Translations under genes and position numbers: made by a program
Shown: positions 47,086-55,345 of the stretch, piece after piece
Layout of the letters: each line of letters starts with the position of its first letter
How positions within the stretch are numbered: the stretch's first letter is position 1
The notes under the pieces: model-generated
Databases searched by the model: none
Seen by the model: only the letters and a program-made list of their open reading frames with translations
Told to the model about the DNA's origin: nothing
Assembly (NCBI RefSeq): GCF_004216535.1
Contig: NZ_SGWX01000001.1
Span: forward strand, 682,001 to 746,000
Length of the DNA stretch: 64,000 nt
From: Xylanimonas ulmi
GTDB taxonomy: Bacteria > Actinomycetota > Actinomycetes > Actinomycetales > Cellulomonadaceae
Reading direction: 5' to 3'

Positions 47086-48477
47086 GTGGAGGTGCAGCCC
47101 GGGCGCCCGGCACGGATGGACGCGGGGACGGTCGCGGAGCACGCGCGCGGGACCGACCCCAGCGCGATCGCCGCCACGGTGTCGTGGCTGGTGCGCTCGG
47201 GGCGGCTCCAACCCGGCGACCGCCTCCCGACGGTGCGCGCGCTCGCGAGCGCGCTCGGGGTCAGCCCCGGGACCGTCAGCGCTGCGTTCCAAGCGCTGTC
47301 CGCGGTCGGGTTGATCGCCTCGCGCGGGCGTGCCGGCACGCATGTGCTGCCCCCGGCCGCGACGTGGCTGCCGCCGCGCTACCAGCGCCTGTCGGGCAGC
47401 GCCGACGAACCCGGTCGGCAGACGCCTGAGCCTTGGCTCGACCTGTCCTCCGGCACGCCTGACCCGCTGCTCCTGCCGTCGATGCGGAAAGCTCTCGTCC
47501 GGGCGGCTGGACTCGCGCCGGTCGCCGACACCCACCGCTACGTCGACGTGCCGCTCCTGCCCGAGCTCGAAGGCCTGCTGCGCCAGTCGTGGCCGTTCCA
47601 GGCCCAACGTCTGACGGTGGTCAACGGAGGGATGGACGCGATCGCGCGGACGCTGGAGCAGGTGGTGAGGTTTGGCGACCCGGTCGCAGTCGAGGATCCG
47701 GGTTTCCCGCCCTTCTTCGACCTGCTCGACCAGCTCGGAGCCGTGCGGGCGCCTGTCGCCCTCGACCGCGCGGGGGTGCGGCCGGGCTCCCTCGCGAAGG
47801 CGCTCGATGCGGGGGCCCGCGTGCTCGTGCTGCAGCCGCGGGCGCAGAACCCGACAGGAGTCGATATGTCACCCACGCGCGCGCGTGAGCTGACCCGGGT
47901 GTTGCGTGCGCACCCGCACGTGCTCGTGATCGAGGACGACCACTCAGGCCAGATCGCCTCGGCGCGTGACGTGACGCTCGGCGGCTTCCTCCCGGACCGG
48001 GTCGTCCACGTGCGGTCCTTCTCCAAGTCGCACGGTCCGGACCTGCGCATCGCCGCGGTCGGCGGGCCGGCCAGGGTGCTCGACGCCGTCGTGCGACGCC
48101 GCATGCTCGGGCCGGGGTGGACGAGCCGGCTCGTGCAGCGGATGCTCGCCGACATGCTCGACGACGGTGAGGTGATCGACGTCGTCTCGCACGCACGACG
48201 CGTCTACCACGCCCGTCGCCGTGCGCTGCTGGGGGCGCTGGCCGAGCATCACGTGGACCTGCCGCTCGGCGACGGCATCAACCTGTGGCTGCCGGTGCGT
48301 GACGAGCAGCGCGCGGTGGCGCAATTGGCGGCCGCCGGCATCCGCGTCTCACCCGGCGCACCGTTCCACGCGACGGCGCAGCCACGCGGGGGCGACCACG
48401 TGCGCGTGTCGCTCGGACTGCTCCGTGACGAGGTGCCCGCGGTCGCCGCTGCGCTGGCACGCGCCGCGGCCGCATGA
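47086..48477 (+). CDS. MocR-type PLP-dependent GntR regulator
   Basis: 463 residues from a GTG preceded by AGGAGGT. The N-terminal GntR winged helix (about 20-85: VSWLVRSGRLQPGDRLPTVRALASALGVSPGTVSAAFQALSAVGLIASRGRAGTHV) is fused to a fold-type I aminotransferase domain with the PLP lysine in VRSFSKSHGPDLR. MocR regulators such as GabR and PdxR sense amino compounds through PLP. It is divergent from the amide operon, 107 bp apart, so it is the likely regulator, perhaps sensing the resulting amino acid. Confidence 0.93.
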   Translation: MEVQPGRPARMDAGTVAEHARGTDPSAIAATVSWLVRSGRLQPGDRLPTVRALASALGVSPGTVSAAFQALSAVGLIASRGRAGTHVLPPAATWLPPRYQRLSGSADEPGRQTPEPWLDLSSGTPDPLLLPSMRKALVRAAGLAPVADTHRYVDVPLLPELEGLLRQSWPFQAQRLTVVNGGMDAIARTLEQVVRFGDPVAVEDPGFPPFFDLLDQLGAVRAPVALDRAGVRPGSLAKALDAGARVLVLQPRAQNPTGVDMSPTRARELTRVLRAHPHVLVIEDDHSGQIASARDVTLGGFLPDRVVHVRSFSKSHGPDLRIAAVGGPARVLDAVVRRRMLGPGWTSRLVQRMLADMLDDGEVIDVVSHARRVYHARRRALLGALAEHHVDLPLGDGINLWLPVRDEQRAVAQLAAAGIRVSPGAPFHATAQPRGGDHVRVSLGLLRDEVPAVAAALARAAAA

Positions 48478-48546
48478 CGCGGTGGACGCGTGTGCCCTCG
48501 AGGACGGCGAGCCGATCCGTGACTGACGTTGGGTAGCCTCGGCCCC

Positions 48547-49350
48547 GTGACGACGTGGCCAGCGCAGCGAGTGCTCCAGGCCGCCGCGGACTGGTCGTGG
48601 ATCCCCGACGACGCTCAGAGCGTTGAGTCGGACTTCCGGATCATCCGCTACCCGCAGTGGTCGGGCATCGGTGTCATCGCCAGCCGCGCCGACTCGACGC
48701 GCGACGCAGCGGCGCTCCTCGACGCGTCCCTCGACCAGACGCGCCTCTGGGGCCGCCCGAGCGTCGGATGGTGGGCCACCGATGACGACCGGCCCGCCGA
48801 CCTGGAGCAGACGCTGATCCGCCGCCGGGCCACGCTCGAGGACACCGTGGACGTGCTCGCGCTCCGCCTCGACACACTTCCCGACCTCGCCGTCCCGACG
48901 TCGGTGACCGCCGAGGTCGTCACCACGCGCGAGCAACGCCTGGCGGTGGACGCCGTGGACGTCGCCGTCTGGCGGCAACAGCCGTTGACGCAGGAGCGGC
49001 TCGAGGCCGACCTGGGTGAGGGCGAACGCGACCTCGCCGCCCGGGCGGGCTTCCGCGTCCTCGGCCGGGTCGGCGACGGGCTCGCCGCAGCGGCGGGCGG
49101 ATGCACGCTTGCGGCGGGGCCGGAGGCAGCGGCGGGCAAGGTCGCGCGCCTGTGGGGCGCTGGCACCCTGCCCGACCAGCGCGGCAAGGGCGCGTACCGG
49201 GCGGTGCTGGCCGAGCGGCTGCGCATCGCGCGGGAGTGGGGCGCGACTCTCGCGCTGGTGAAGGGCCGCATCGAGACGTCGGGCCCGATCCTTGCCCGCT
49301 GCGGGTTCACCCGTTACGGCGGCGAACGCCTGTATCGGCTCCACGTCTAA
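48547..49350 (+). CDS. GNAT-family acetyltransferase
   Basis: 267 residues from a GTG at 48547. An unusual N-terminal 110 residues (WIPDDAQSVESDFRIIRYPQWSGIGVIASRADS) precede a GNAT-like C-terminal domain: AARLWGAGTLPDQRGKGAYRAVLAERLRIAREWGATLALV, then GPILARCGFTRYGGERLYRL. The build matches GNAT proteins with a degenerate first half. TAGCCT (48534-48539) is seven bases upstream and there is no Shine-Dalgarno. The substrate is unknown. Confidence 0.82.
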   Translation: MTTWPAQRVLQAAADWSWIPDDAQSVESDFRIIRYPQWSGIGVIASRADSTRDAAALLDASLDQTRLWGRPSVGWWATDDDRPADLEQTLIRRRATLEDTVDVLALRLDTLPDLAVPTSVTAEVVTTREQRLAVDAVDVAVWRQQPLTQERLEADLGEGERDLAARAGFRVLGRVGDGLAAAAGGCTLAAGPEAAAGKVARLWGAGTLPDQRGKGAYRAVLAERLRIAREWGATLALVKGRIETSGPILARCGFTRYGGERLYRLHV

Positions 49351-49386
49351 CCGGGCGTCCTCCGGCGCGACGAGTCCCGGTTGGGA

Positions 49387-50013
49387 CTATCGCCGCGGCA
49401 ACCGGAGCGTGAGGAGCCGGGTGCGCGGGGCGAGGCGGCGGGCGAGGTCGAACACGCCCTCGGTGCGGGCGCCGGTCGGGTCGATGACGGAGAACAGGTT
49501 GGCGCCGAGGTAGTAGGTGATCGCGGCGTTGGCGACGTCGCGCGCCGGGAGCAGCCGCGCGAGGGGTGTGCCGACGACGACGCGCTGCCAGTGCTCCTCG
49601 ACGAACGCGACCCAGGGCTCAGCGCGGGCGTTGATCTCCGTGCGCAGCGCGGGTTTGGTGACCGCGGCGGCCACCAACTCGCTGAACTGCGCGAGGTAGC
49701 CGTCCTCAAGATCCGCGCGGTAGATCGTGACGGCTGCCTCGACGAGCTCCTCGACCGTCCGGGCGCGGGCCGCCGTGGCGCGGTGCGCCTGCATGCGCCG
49801 GGCGGACGACCGGTCCAGGGTGGCGAGCAGGAGCTGGTCGACGCCGCCGAAGTGGTAGAAGACGAGCGCCGCGTTCACCCCGGCGGCCGCGCCGATCGTG
49901 CGGGCGGACGCTCCCGCGTACCCGCTCCTGCGCAGGACGGCCTCCGCCCCGTCGAGGAGCCGCCGCCGTGTCTGCGCTCCGCGCGCGCTGGCCTGCTCGT
50001 TCCCCTCCGTCAT
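49387..50013 (-). CDS. TetR-family transcriptional regulator
   Basis: 208 residues. The N-terminal HTH reads TRRRLLDGAEAVLRRSGYAGASARTIGAAAGVNAALVFYHFGGVDQLLLATL. The C-terminal ligand domain is unassigned. It is convergent with the GNAT gene and divergent from a small membrane-protein gene at 50103. The inverted repeat at 50043-50058 in the shared promoter region is a probable operator controlling both. Confidence 0.92.
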   Translation of the reverse strand: MTEGNEQASARGAQTRRRLLDGAEAVLRRSGYAGASARTIGAAAGVNAALVFYHFGGVDQLLLATLDRSSARRMQAHRATAARARTVEELVEAAVTIYRADLEDGYLAQFSELVAAAVTKPALRTEINARAEPWVAFVEEHWQRVVVGTPLARLLPARDVANAAITYYLGANLFSVIDPTGARTEGVFDLARRLAPRTRLLTLRLPRR

Positions 50014-50042
50014 GAGGGCATCGTATGGTTCACTCAGGTGAT

Positions 50043-50058
50043 TTGATCAGTCGATCAA
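50043..50058. promoter_or_regulatory. TTGATC-n4-GATCAA inverted repeat, TetR operator candidate
   Basis: Two exact 6-bp arms separated by AGTC sit 29 bp upstream of the TetR start (50013) and 44 bp upstream of the divergent membrane-protein start (50103), a position fit to regulate both. Confidence 0.6.
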
Positions 50059-50102
50059 CTTCGTGGGGCCGACGGCGAGCGGCCCGAGGCGGGAGGCGGC
50101 CG

Positions 50103-50558
50103 ATGTCCACCGTGCGGGTCGATGAGACCTTCGTCAGCAGGACGGCGACGCTGCGCGTCCTCGCGCGTCTGCTCGGCGTGAGCGCGGCCGCGGGCACGCT
50201 GCTCGGGCCGAGCGCTCTGCTCGCTGCGGCGTGGCTCGCCGGAGGCGGCTCCCTCGCGACCTTGGGCGCCTCAGACGCCTTGGGCTGGGCGCCGCCTGCC
50301 GCGACCATCGGACTCTTCGCTGGGGTGGTCGCCGGACTCCTTAACGCATGCCTCGTGTTCGCCGCCCCTCGCCGGTGGCCCGTCGCCGTCGTGCGCTGGA
50401 TGCTCGTCCCGATCCCCGTGGTCGCGGCCGGGGCGGCGGCCCTCCTGACCAGGTCGGCGCCCGCCGCCCTGGTGAGTGGGTGCGGCGCGCTCGTCGTCGC
50501 CCTCGCGCTCGGCCCCTGGTGCCTCGCCCCCGCCTGGCGGACGCGGACCCGCGCATGA
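50103..50558 (+). CDS. Small polytopic membrane protein, unknown
   Basis: 151 residues from the ATG at 50103. Four hydrophobic segments (about residues 20-45, 55-80, 95-112 and 120-142) and a basic end WRTRTRA. No family recognised. It is divergent from TetR across an inverted repeat, so it may be the regulated gene of that pair. Its stop overlaps the next gene by 4 bp. Confidence 0.7.
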   Translation: MSTVRVDETFVSRTATLRVLARLLGVSAAAGTLLGPSALLAAAWLAGGGSLATLGASDALGWAPPAATIGLFAGVVAGLLNACLVFAAPRRWPVAVVRWMLVPIPVVAAGAAALLTRSAPAALVSGCGALVVALALGPWCLAPAWRTRTRA

Positions 50559-50866
50559 CCCTCGGCAGGCTGGTCACACGATGGGCCGTGCGTGTCGTCC
50601 TGGGCTACACGATCGGGAGCGTGCTGCTCGTCGCCGCGTTCGCGCCGTTCGCGCCCGGCGGCTGGAGCCAGGTGGGCGACCCCGTCATGGCGTTGGCGAT
50701 GACGTGCGTCATGGTCTCCGCCACCCCGCGCGGGCTCGACCTGCTCGGATACGCCGGTCTCAGCGCGGCGATCGGCGCCCTCGTCGGTTGCGTGACACTC
50801 CGGGATCGCCGGGCGTGGCCCCAGGCACCGAGCGCTTCCACAGCGCCCGGGCGCCCGCTACCGTGA
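50555..50866 (+). CDS. Small membrane protein, unknown
   Basis: 103 residues with an ATG overlapping the previous stop. Three hydrophobic segments (about 12-32, 41-58, 64-82) and a hydrophilic Pro/Ala tail. No motif or family recognised. Translational coupling to the upstream membrane protein suggests a joint function. Confidence 0.65.
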   Translation: MTLGRLVTRWAVRVVLGYTIGSVLLVAAFAPFAPGGWSQVGDPVMALAMTCVMVSATPRGLDLLGYAGLSAAIGALVGCVTLRDRRAWPQAPSASTAPGRPLP

Positions 50867-50870
50867 CGGC

Positions 50871-51188
50871 ATGAGCACGAACGCTCCGGCGCGTCGGCGC
50901 GTTGCGAGGATGATCGCCGTCGCCATGATCGTCGTCGGCGTCATTCTGACCGCGTTGGGCGTGTGGCTGGGTTGGCGGTGGCACCACAGCGCGGCATTCG
51001 GCTGGTTCGCGTACGCGCCGCTGAGCGACCAGGCCTTCACGATCAGTTGGCCCGCACCCTGGCTGACGCTGAGCGTCACGGCGCTCGGCGCCCTGCTCGT
51101 CGGTTCCGGGGCGGGCTACCTGCTCGGCGCGCGCCCCCGCAGGCCGGATCGGAGCGGGGAGGCGCCGGCGGATCCGGACGCCGGATGA
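50871..51188 (+). CDS. Two-helix membrane protein, unknown
   Basis: 105 residues. Two membrane segments (about 13-35 and 64-84) with an aromatic-rich outside loop (GWRWHHSAAFGWFAYAPLSD) and a charged C-terminus. TACCGT at 50859-50864 lies 6 bases before the ATG, compatible with a leaderless transcript. No known family. A 24-codon frame overlaps its stop. Confidence 0.7.
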   Translation: MSTNAPARRRVARMIAVAMIVVGVILTALGVWLGWRWHHSAAFGWFAYAPLSDQAFTISWPAPWLTLSVTALGALLVGSGAGYLLGARPRRPDRSGEAPADPDAG

Positions 51189-51259
51189 CGACGTCGTCCC
51201 AGATCGCCGTGGTGGGCCTGTACGTTGCGGTCGGCTCGTGCGCTGCGGCGGGCCTGTGA
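51185..51259 (+). CDS. Possible 24-residue hydrophobic peptide
   Basis: A 25-codon frame (MTTSSQIAVVGLYVAVGSC and so on) overlaps the previous stop by 4 bp and consists of one hydrophobic stretch. It has the build of a membrane micro-peptide but could be chance. No ribosome site beyond coupling. Confidence 0.3.
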   Translation: MTTSSQIAVVGLYVAVGSCAAAGL

Positions 51260-51332
51260 AGGTTCGGGGCACGTCTGGACGCACGACGCCGCCGCACCCG
51301 TGAGGCGCTCATCAGCCCGCCACCATGACGGC

Positions 51333-52778
51333 GTGCCCCTGCCCGAAGAGCCGCCCGCGCCGCGGCCCGGCCCCACTGCGCTGCGTGTCGCCGCGCACGC
51401 GCTCTGGATCGGCCCGGTGACCACGGCCGTGGCCCTGACGATCGGGTCGACGCTCGTAGTCGCGACCGACCACGACCCTGACTTCCCCGGGGTGATGGGC
51501 GCGCTCTGGCTCACCGCGATCGCCCTCGTCGTCGGCCTGCCGATCTCGCTGCTTTGCAGCGGAGCCGCCGGTCTTGCCGCCGGTGGCGTCGCCCGGGCCC
51601 TGTGCGGCGCCCGGGCCCCACTCGCCGTCAGCGCCCTCGTCGGCGGACTCGCCGCGACGGCGGCGGTCGGCCTGCCCCTGGTGGTGTTGACCACGTGGCC
51701 GCTCGGTGTTCCGGTGTTGGCGATCTGCGCCGTGACGGGAGCGCTCTCGGTGCTGGTCGCGGGGCGCCGGCAGGCCACCCGTCCTCATGCGCCCGACGAC
51801 GTCGCCACGCCGCGCCGCGGTGGCGTGTGGCTCGCCGCGGCGACCACCGCGGGTCTGGCGACCTGGACCGCACTGCTCTGGAGTTGGGTCGAGAACGGCT
51901 TCGCTCTGGAGCCGACCGAGTTGTGCGCGTCGCGTCTGGGCGTCACCGAGTCGCGCACCGTGTACGTCGGCGGTCAGGGCTTCCCACCACGGTCCTGGTG
52001 TCTGGCCGGCGACCGCGTCGAGCGGCTGGGGACCCCGTGGCTTGCCGTCGTGACTGTCGGCCTCCTCGTGGCGGGCGTGGGGTGCGCCCTCATCTGGCTG
52101 GTGCGGCGGTTCGGCCTGGCGCGGGGGGCGAGCGGCCGCTGGGCGTTCGGGCTCGTGCTGGCCGCGGTGGGTGTTCTCGGCGGCTGGTGGGCACTGGCGA
52201 CGGACGCCGCCGAGCCGCCTGCGCAGGCGCGGGCGCAGGCCGCTGAGCGAGACGCACAGGCTGACACGGCCGAGGCTGAGGCCGCCGCAGCGGCGCGGAT
52301 ACCCGCACCCGGAGCGACGTCGTCGCCCAGCCCCACACCGGCGCCAGCCCCTGTCTCGCTCGACCTGGCCCGCGCCGAGTTGGCCGTGCTTCAAGCGCAG
52401 GCCCAGGACGTCGGCGGTCCGAGTCTGCTGTGGCAGCAGCCGATGGCCATCACCGAGGCGCCCTGCGCCGACGTCGTCGGAGGGCCGGGCACAGCGCTCG
52501 AGCTCTACGGCCGCTTCACGACGCGGGACCTGGCCACCGCGTCAGACAACGTCGACTTCCTGCTTATCACCCAGGCCAACGAGGACGTCGCCGAGGCGAT
52601 CGTCAGGGCCTGGAACGGTGGCGGCGTCGACGGCGTCGACGTCATGCGGGGCGAGTACTGGCTCACCCCCGAGGCGACGTCCACGGTCGCCTCGGCCCAC
52701 GTCGGCTTCGACCAGGGCGTCGGTGAGGTGCGCGTGACGACCGCGTGCGCGGTGTCCGAGTCCGGCCGCCCGAGGTAG
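51333..52778 (+). CDS. Multi-helix membrane protein with extracytoplasmic C-terminal domain
   Basis: 481 residues from the GTG giving VPLPEEPPAPRPGP. Seven or so hydrophobic segments occupy residues about 20-300, interrupted by an outside loop with cysteines (TELCASRLGVTE, RSWCLAGDR). An Ala/Gln/Glu-rich probable coiled coil (QARAQAAERDAQADTAEAEAA) and a Pro linker lead to a soluble domain of about 130 residues. No family recognised. CACCAT at 51321-51326 sits 6 bases before the GTG. Confidence 0.72.
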   Translation: MPLPEEPPAPRPGPTALRVAAHALWIGPVTTAVALTIGSTLVVATDHDPDFPGVMGALWLTAIALVVGLPISLLCSGAAGLAAGGVARALCGARAPLAVSALVGGLAATAAVGLPLVVLTTWPLGVPVLAICAVTGALSVLVAGRRQATRPHAPDDVATPRRGGVWLAAATTAGLATWTALLWSWVENGFALEPTELCASRLGVTESRTVYVGGQGFPPRSWCLAGDRVERLGTPWLAVVTVGLLVAGVGCALIWLVRRFGLARGASGRWAFGLVLAAVGVLGGWWALATDAAEPPAQARAQAAERDAQADTAEAEAAAAARIPAPGATSSPSPTPAPAPVSLDLARAELAVLQAQAQDVGGPSLLWQQPMAITEAPCADVVGGPGTALELYGRFTTRDLATASDNVDFLLITQANEDVAEAIVRAWNGGGVDGVDVMRGEYWLTPEATSTVASAHVGFDQGVGEVRVTTACAVSESGRPR

Positions 52779-52794
52779 GCGAGAGAGCGACGAC

Positions 52795-52814
52795 GCGCGG
52801 GGTCAACGCCGCGC
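52795..52814. terminator. Hairpin between convergent genes
   Basis: GCGCGG (52795-52800) and CCGCGC (52809-52814) form a 6-bp stem with an 8-nt loop in the 112-bp gap between the convergent membrane-protein and SH3 genes. No T-run. Confidence 0.4.
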
Positions 52815-52890
52815 CGTCGTGGCGCCGCAGGTGACCCGGTGTGCGAGCCGGTATGCGAGGCCGTGTGGAGAGGGCGGGCGTTCGCGGGGC

Positions 52891-53295
52891 CTAGCCCGAG
52901 ATCCGCACGGGGTTGATGCGTCCGCCGCCCACGGAGAGCGGGCGCAGCGCGCGGGTCATGACCCAGCCCTCGCGTCCCACCTGGTCGCGGCACCAGGTCC
53001 ACCCGGAGTCGGTGTCCTCTTCGACCGCGGCGACGCGGTCACCCACCTGGGGCATCAGGACGGTCGTGTCGTAGGCGCGCAGGACGGCGGCGGCCGGGCG
53101 CGCTCCGTCGAGGTGTCGGCGCGGCACCCAGCCCTCGCCCCTGGGCGTGGTGACGTGCACGAACGCCGGGAACTCCGTCGCCGTCTCCTGGGTCACCGTC
53201 ACAACCTGCCCGGGGAGGATCCGGATCGGCGCGGGGTCGTCGTACTGCGGGTCGGACTCGATGACGACGTGTGTCAGCGGCGCGGGCTCGGTCAT
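52891..53295 (-). CDS. Tandem SH3-like domain protein
   Basis: 134 residues from the ATG giving MTEPAPLTHVV. Two SH3-like stretches: ILPGQVVTVTQE...GEGWVPRRHLDG and the second, VLMPQVGDRVAAVEEDT...GREGWVMTRALRPL. No signal peptide is visible, so it is probably cytoplasmic, with a protein- or peptide-binding role. Similar variant SH3 proteins are common in actinobacteria, of unknown function. A longer start at 53376 lacks coding character. Confidence 0.8.
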   Translation of the reverse strand: MTEPAPLTHVVIESDPQYDDPAPIRILPGQVVTVTQETATEFPAFVHVTTPRGEGWVPRRHLDGARPAAAVLRAYDTTVLMPQVGDRVAAVEEDTDSGWTWCRDQVGREGWVMTRALRPLSVGGGRINPVRISG

Positions 53296-53438
53296 GCGCC
53301 CAGCCTCCCGCACCCCCGGCGGAGCCTGCGGCGGGGAGCCTTGCGACGCCGCACACCCTGGCGTCGCGCGCGACATCAGGGTGCCAGCCTGGTCGGAAGG
53401 GTGGGTCGTTGTCGGGGCTCAGTCTCGTGAGGCAGTCG

Positions 53439-53690
53439 ATGGTCGTCGTCGCGCATCCCCGGCCCACGAGCTTCGCGCACGCGCTCGCCCATTCGTGGCC
53501 CACCCGAACTGGTGGGGAGAGCCGCTGCGGTCAGCCTGCTGCGGCGCCGTCGCCTCGCGATGCTCAACACGAGTGACACTGAGCCGCGGCGCGAGGTCGA
53601 GGCCTTCGGCGACCCGCTCGCTGCGACTTGGGAGCGGTGCGTCGGGTCGCATCTCGGGGTGCCGCCGTCGTCCGACTCCTGGCCAGTCCC
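53439..53690 (+). pseudogene. Decayed NAD(P)H-quinone oxidoreductase (flavodoxin fold)
   Basis: This is the only recognisable content of the 408-bp gap at 53296-53703. Three pieces in different frames follow the order of the family: SMVVVAHPRPTSFAHALAH (flavin-binding start), VAHPNWWGEPLR (the family hallmark HPNWWGxP), and LAMLNTSDTEPRREVEAFGDPL followed by WERCVGSHLG (the C-terminal LNTS...FGDPL element). Large internal deletions and frameshifts leave about 40 percent of the normal length, so it is non-functional. Confidence 0.7.
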
Positions 53691-53703
53691 ACGGTCGCTG
53701 GGC

Positions 53704-54810
53704 CTACGGGGCGTCCTCCTCCGGCGACGGCGCCGGGGCGGCTGGCGTGGGGCGAGGCGCCTCGCCGTCGTCCGGGCGCTCGCGCAGGTGTCCGACGACG
53801 TCGCGCAGCATGACCACCAGGGGAGCGGACAGCGTCGCGCCGAGCAGGCCGGCGAACACGGTGCCCGCGACGGTCGAGCCGAGGTTGACGATGGGGTGCA
53901 GGCGCAGCCGATCGGAGGAGAGCTTGGTGAGGATGAGGGTCTGCAGCAGGTTCTGCATCACCAGGATCACGCCGAGCAGGACGAGCGCGTGGACCGGGCC
54001 GCGCGACCCGAGCGCGATGAGCACCGCGAACGCTCCGGAGAAGATCGCTCCGAGGAACGGGACATAGGAGGTCACGAAGGTCACGAGCCCGATCGAGAAC
54101 GCCAGCGGCACGTCCATCAACGCGGCGGCGAGCGCGATGAGGACCGCCGCGATCAGGTTCGAGAGGGTCATCGCGCCGAAGTAGCGGCGCAGCGTGATCG
54201 TGGCCTCCTCGACGACGTCGTGGCCTGACGTCGCGCCGATCGCGGTGTACCGCATGACGAAGCCCTTGACGCGGGCCCAGTCCGCCAGGATGTAGAACAG
54301 GAAGAACACGGCGATGAACGTCCCCATCGCGAACGCCGCCGCGCCTGAGAACACGCTGCCGAACAGCGACGCGATCCCGCCGCTGATCGCCTGGGTCGCC
54401 TCGCCCAGGTCGACCACCGACAGGTCCACCGCCGCGCCCGCGAACTGCACCTCAAGCGAGGCGAGCTCCGTCAGGCCGACGGTCAGGCGGTCGACGATCT
54501 CCGTGGACTGCTCGATGACGCCGACGACGGTGACCCACACCGCGACGCCCACCACGACGGCCAGCGCGACCAGCACCAGTGACGCGCCGATCCCGCGCGG
54601 CAGGCCGCGCCGTTCGAGCCAGTCGACCACCGGGTGCAGCAGGACACCCAGCACGACCGCGACCACCAGGGGGACCGCGAGGCCGCTGAGCATCGACACG
54701 GCCGAGTAGACGACGACCACCGCGGCCGCGATGCCCACCACGGCCCACCCGACGCGGCCAAGGCGCAGCACGCGCTCACGCAGCGGCGCTCGGTGGCTGT
54801 TCTTCGGCAA
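53704..54810 (-). CDS. AI-2E family transporter
   Basis: 368 residues from the TTG at 54810, which has AAGGAG seven bases upstream; the ATG codons at 54843 and 54840 have no ribosome site. Eight or so membrane segments: a pair at the N-terminus (VGIAAAVVVVYSAVSMLSG, LVVAVVLGVLL), the conserved RGLPRGIGASLVLVAL, LFYILAD, and the C-terminal FVTSYVPFLGAIFSGAF and LHPIVNLGSTVAG. Family members export AI-2 (TqsA) or act as Na+/H+ antiporters. It follows the riboswitch-led orphan gene by 140 bp with no strong terminator between them. Confidence 0.9.
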   Translation of the reverse strand: MPKNSHRAPLRERVLRLGRVGWAVVGIAAAVVVVYSAVSMLSGLAVPLVVAVVLGVLLHPVVDWLERRGLPRGIGASLVLVALAVVVGVAVWVTVVGVIEQSTEIVDRLTVGLTELASLEVQFAGAAVDLSVVDLGEATQAISGGIASLFGSVFSGAAAFAMGTFIAVFFLFYILADWARVKGFVMRYTAIGATSGHDVVEEATITLRRYFGAMTLSNLIAAVLIALAAALMDVPLAFSIGLVTFVTSYVPFLGAIFSGAFAVLIALGSRGPVHALVLLGVILVMQNLLQTLILTKLSSDRLRLHPIVNLGSTVAGTVFAGLLGATLSAPLVVMLRDVVGHLRERPDDGEAPRPTPAAPAPSPEEDAP

Positions 54811-54950
54811 GGACGCTCCTTCGATCGTGCGTCCGAGCATCATCGCCCGAGCACACCGATCTCGCCCCGCCCGCCGACGCGACCCGTCGCGCGACGAGGC
54901 TCATAGGGCTCGGCGGAGGCGTGGCGGGCCGCGCCCGGGGGAGCGTTCCG

Positions 54951-55268
54951 CTACCGCGACCCGGCCGGCCGCCGGATCACATCGTCGTCACGGCCTGCGC
55001 GGGGGACCAGGTAGAAGCCGTCGGGGGTGTCGGGGTCGTAGAGGACGACGACGCCGCGCTCGGCGAGGTCGCCCAGCCAGGAGTCGAGCCGGCGGACCTC
55101 CAGCGCCGAGAGCGGGAGGCTCGCGCGCCGTCTGCTCTCCAGGCGCAGCATCGCGAGCGGGTATTGCCCACGGTGCTCCTCCTTGACCTGCCACGGGATG
55201 AGGTCTGCGTCGCGGCGGCTCGCCGGAACGTCGTGGGGCTCGTTGCGTCGAGGGGTGCTGTGCGTCAT
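54951..55268 (-). CDS. 105-residue orphan protein behind a SAM-type riboswitch
   Basis: 105 residues from the ATG at 55268, with GGAGG before it. It begins MTHSTPRRNEPHDVP and is hydrophilic and Arg-rich. The compact core (LIPWQVKEEHRGQYPLAML, then LPLSALEVRRLDSWLGDLAERG, then VVVLYDPDTPDGFYLVPR) ends in DDDVIRRPAGSR. No signal peptide, membrane segment or known motif is seen. I do not recognise the family. The leader at 55346-55433 reads as a SAM-binding riboswitch, so expression should follow S-adenosylmethionine. A link to methionine or SAM recycling is inference. Confidence 0.7.
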   Translation of the reverse strand: MTHSTPRRNEPHDVPASRRDADLIPWQVKEEHRGQYPLAMLRLESRRRASLPLSALEVRRLDSWLGDLAERGVVVLYDPDTPDGFYLVPRAGRDDDVIRRPAGSR

Positions 55269-55273
55269 CTGCG

Positions 55274-55308
55274 CCTCCGTGGAGGGCTCGCCCCGCCCGA
55301 CGGCGGGG
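55274..55308 (-). promoter_or_regulatory. Expression-platform hairpins of the riboswitch
   Basis: On the minus strand a 7-bp stem CCCCGCC/GGCGGGG (55291-55308) is followed by a small CCTC-CACG-GAGG stem (55274-55285) that covers the Shine-Dalgarno of the 105-residue gene. Upstream, GTCAGCC/GGCTGAC (55309-55328) forms another stem. This suggests translational control by occlusion of the ribosome site; the actual switching was not modelled. Confidence 0.5.
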
Positions 55309-55345
55309 GTCAGCCCGGCTTGGCTGACGCTGTGGGGGCGTCGAC

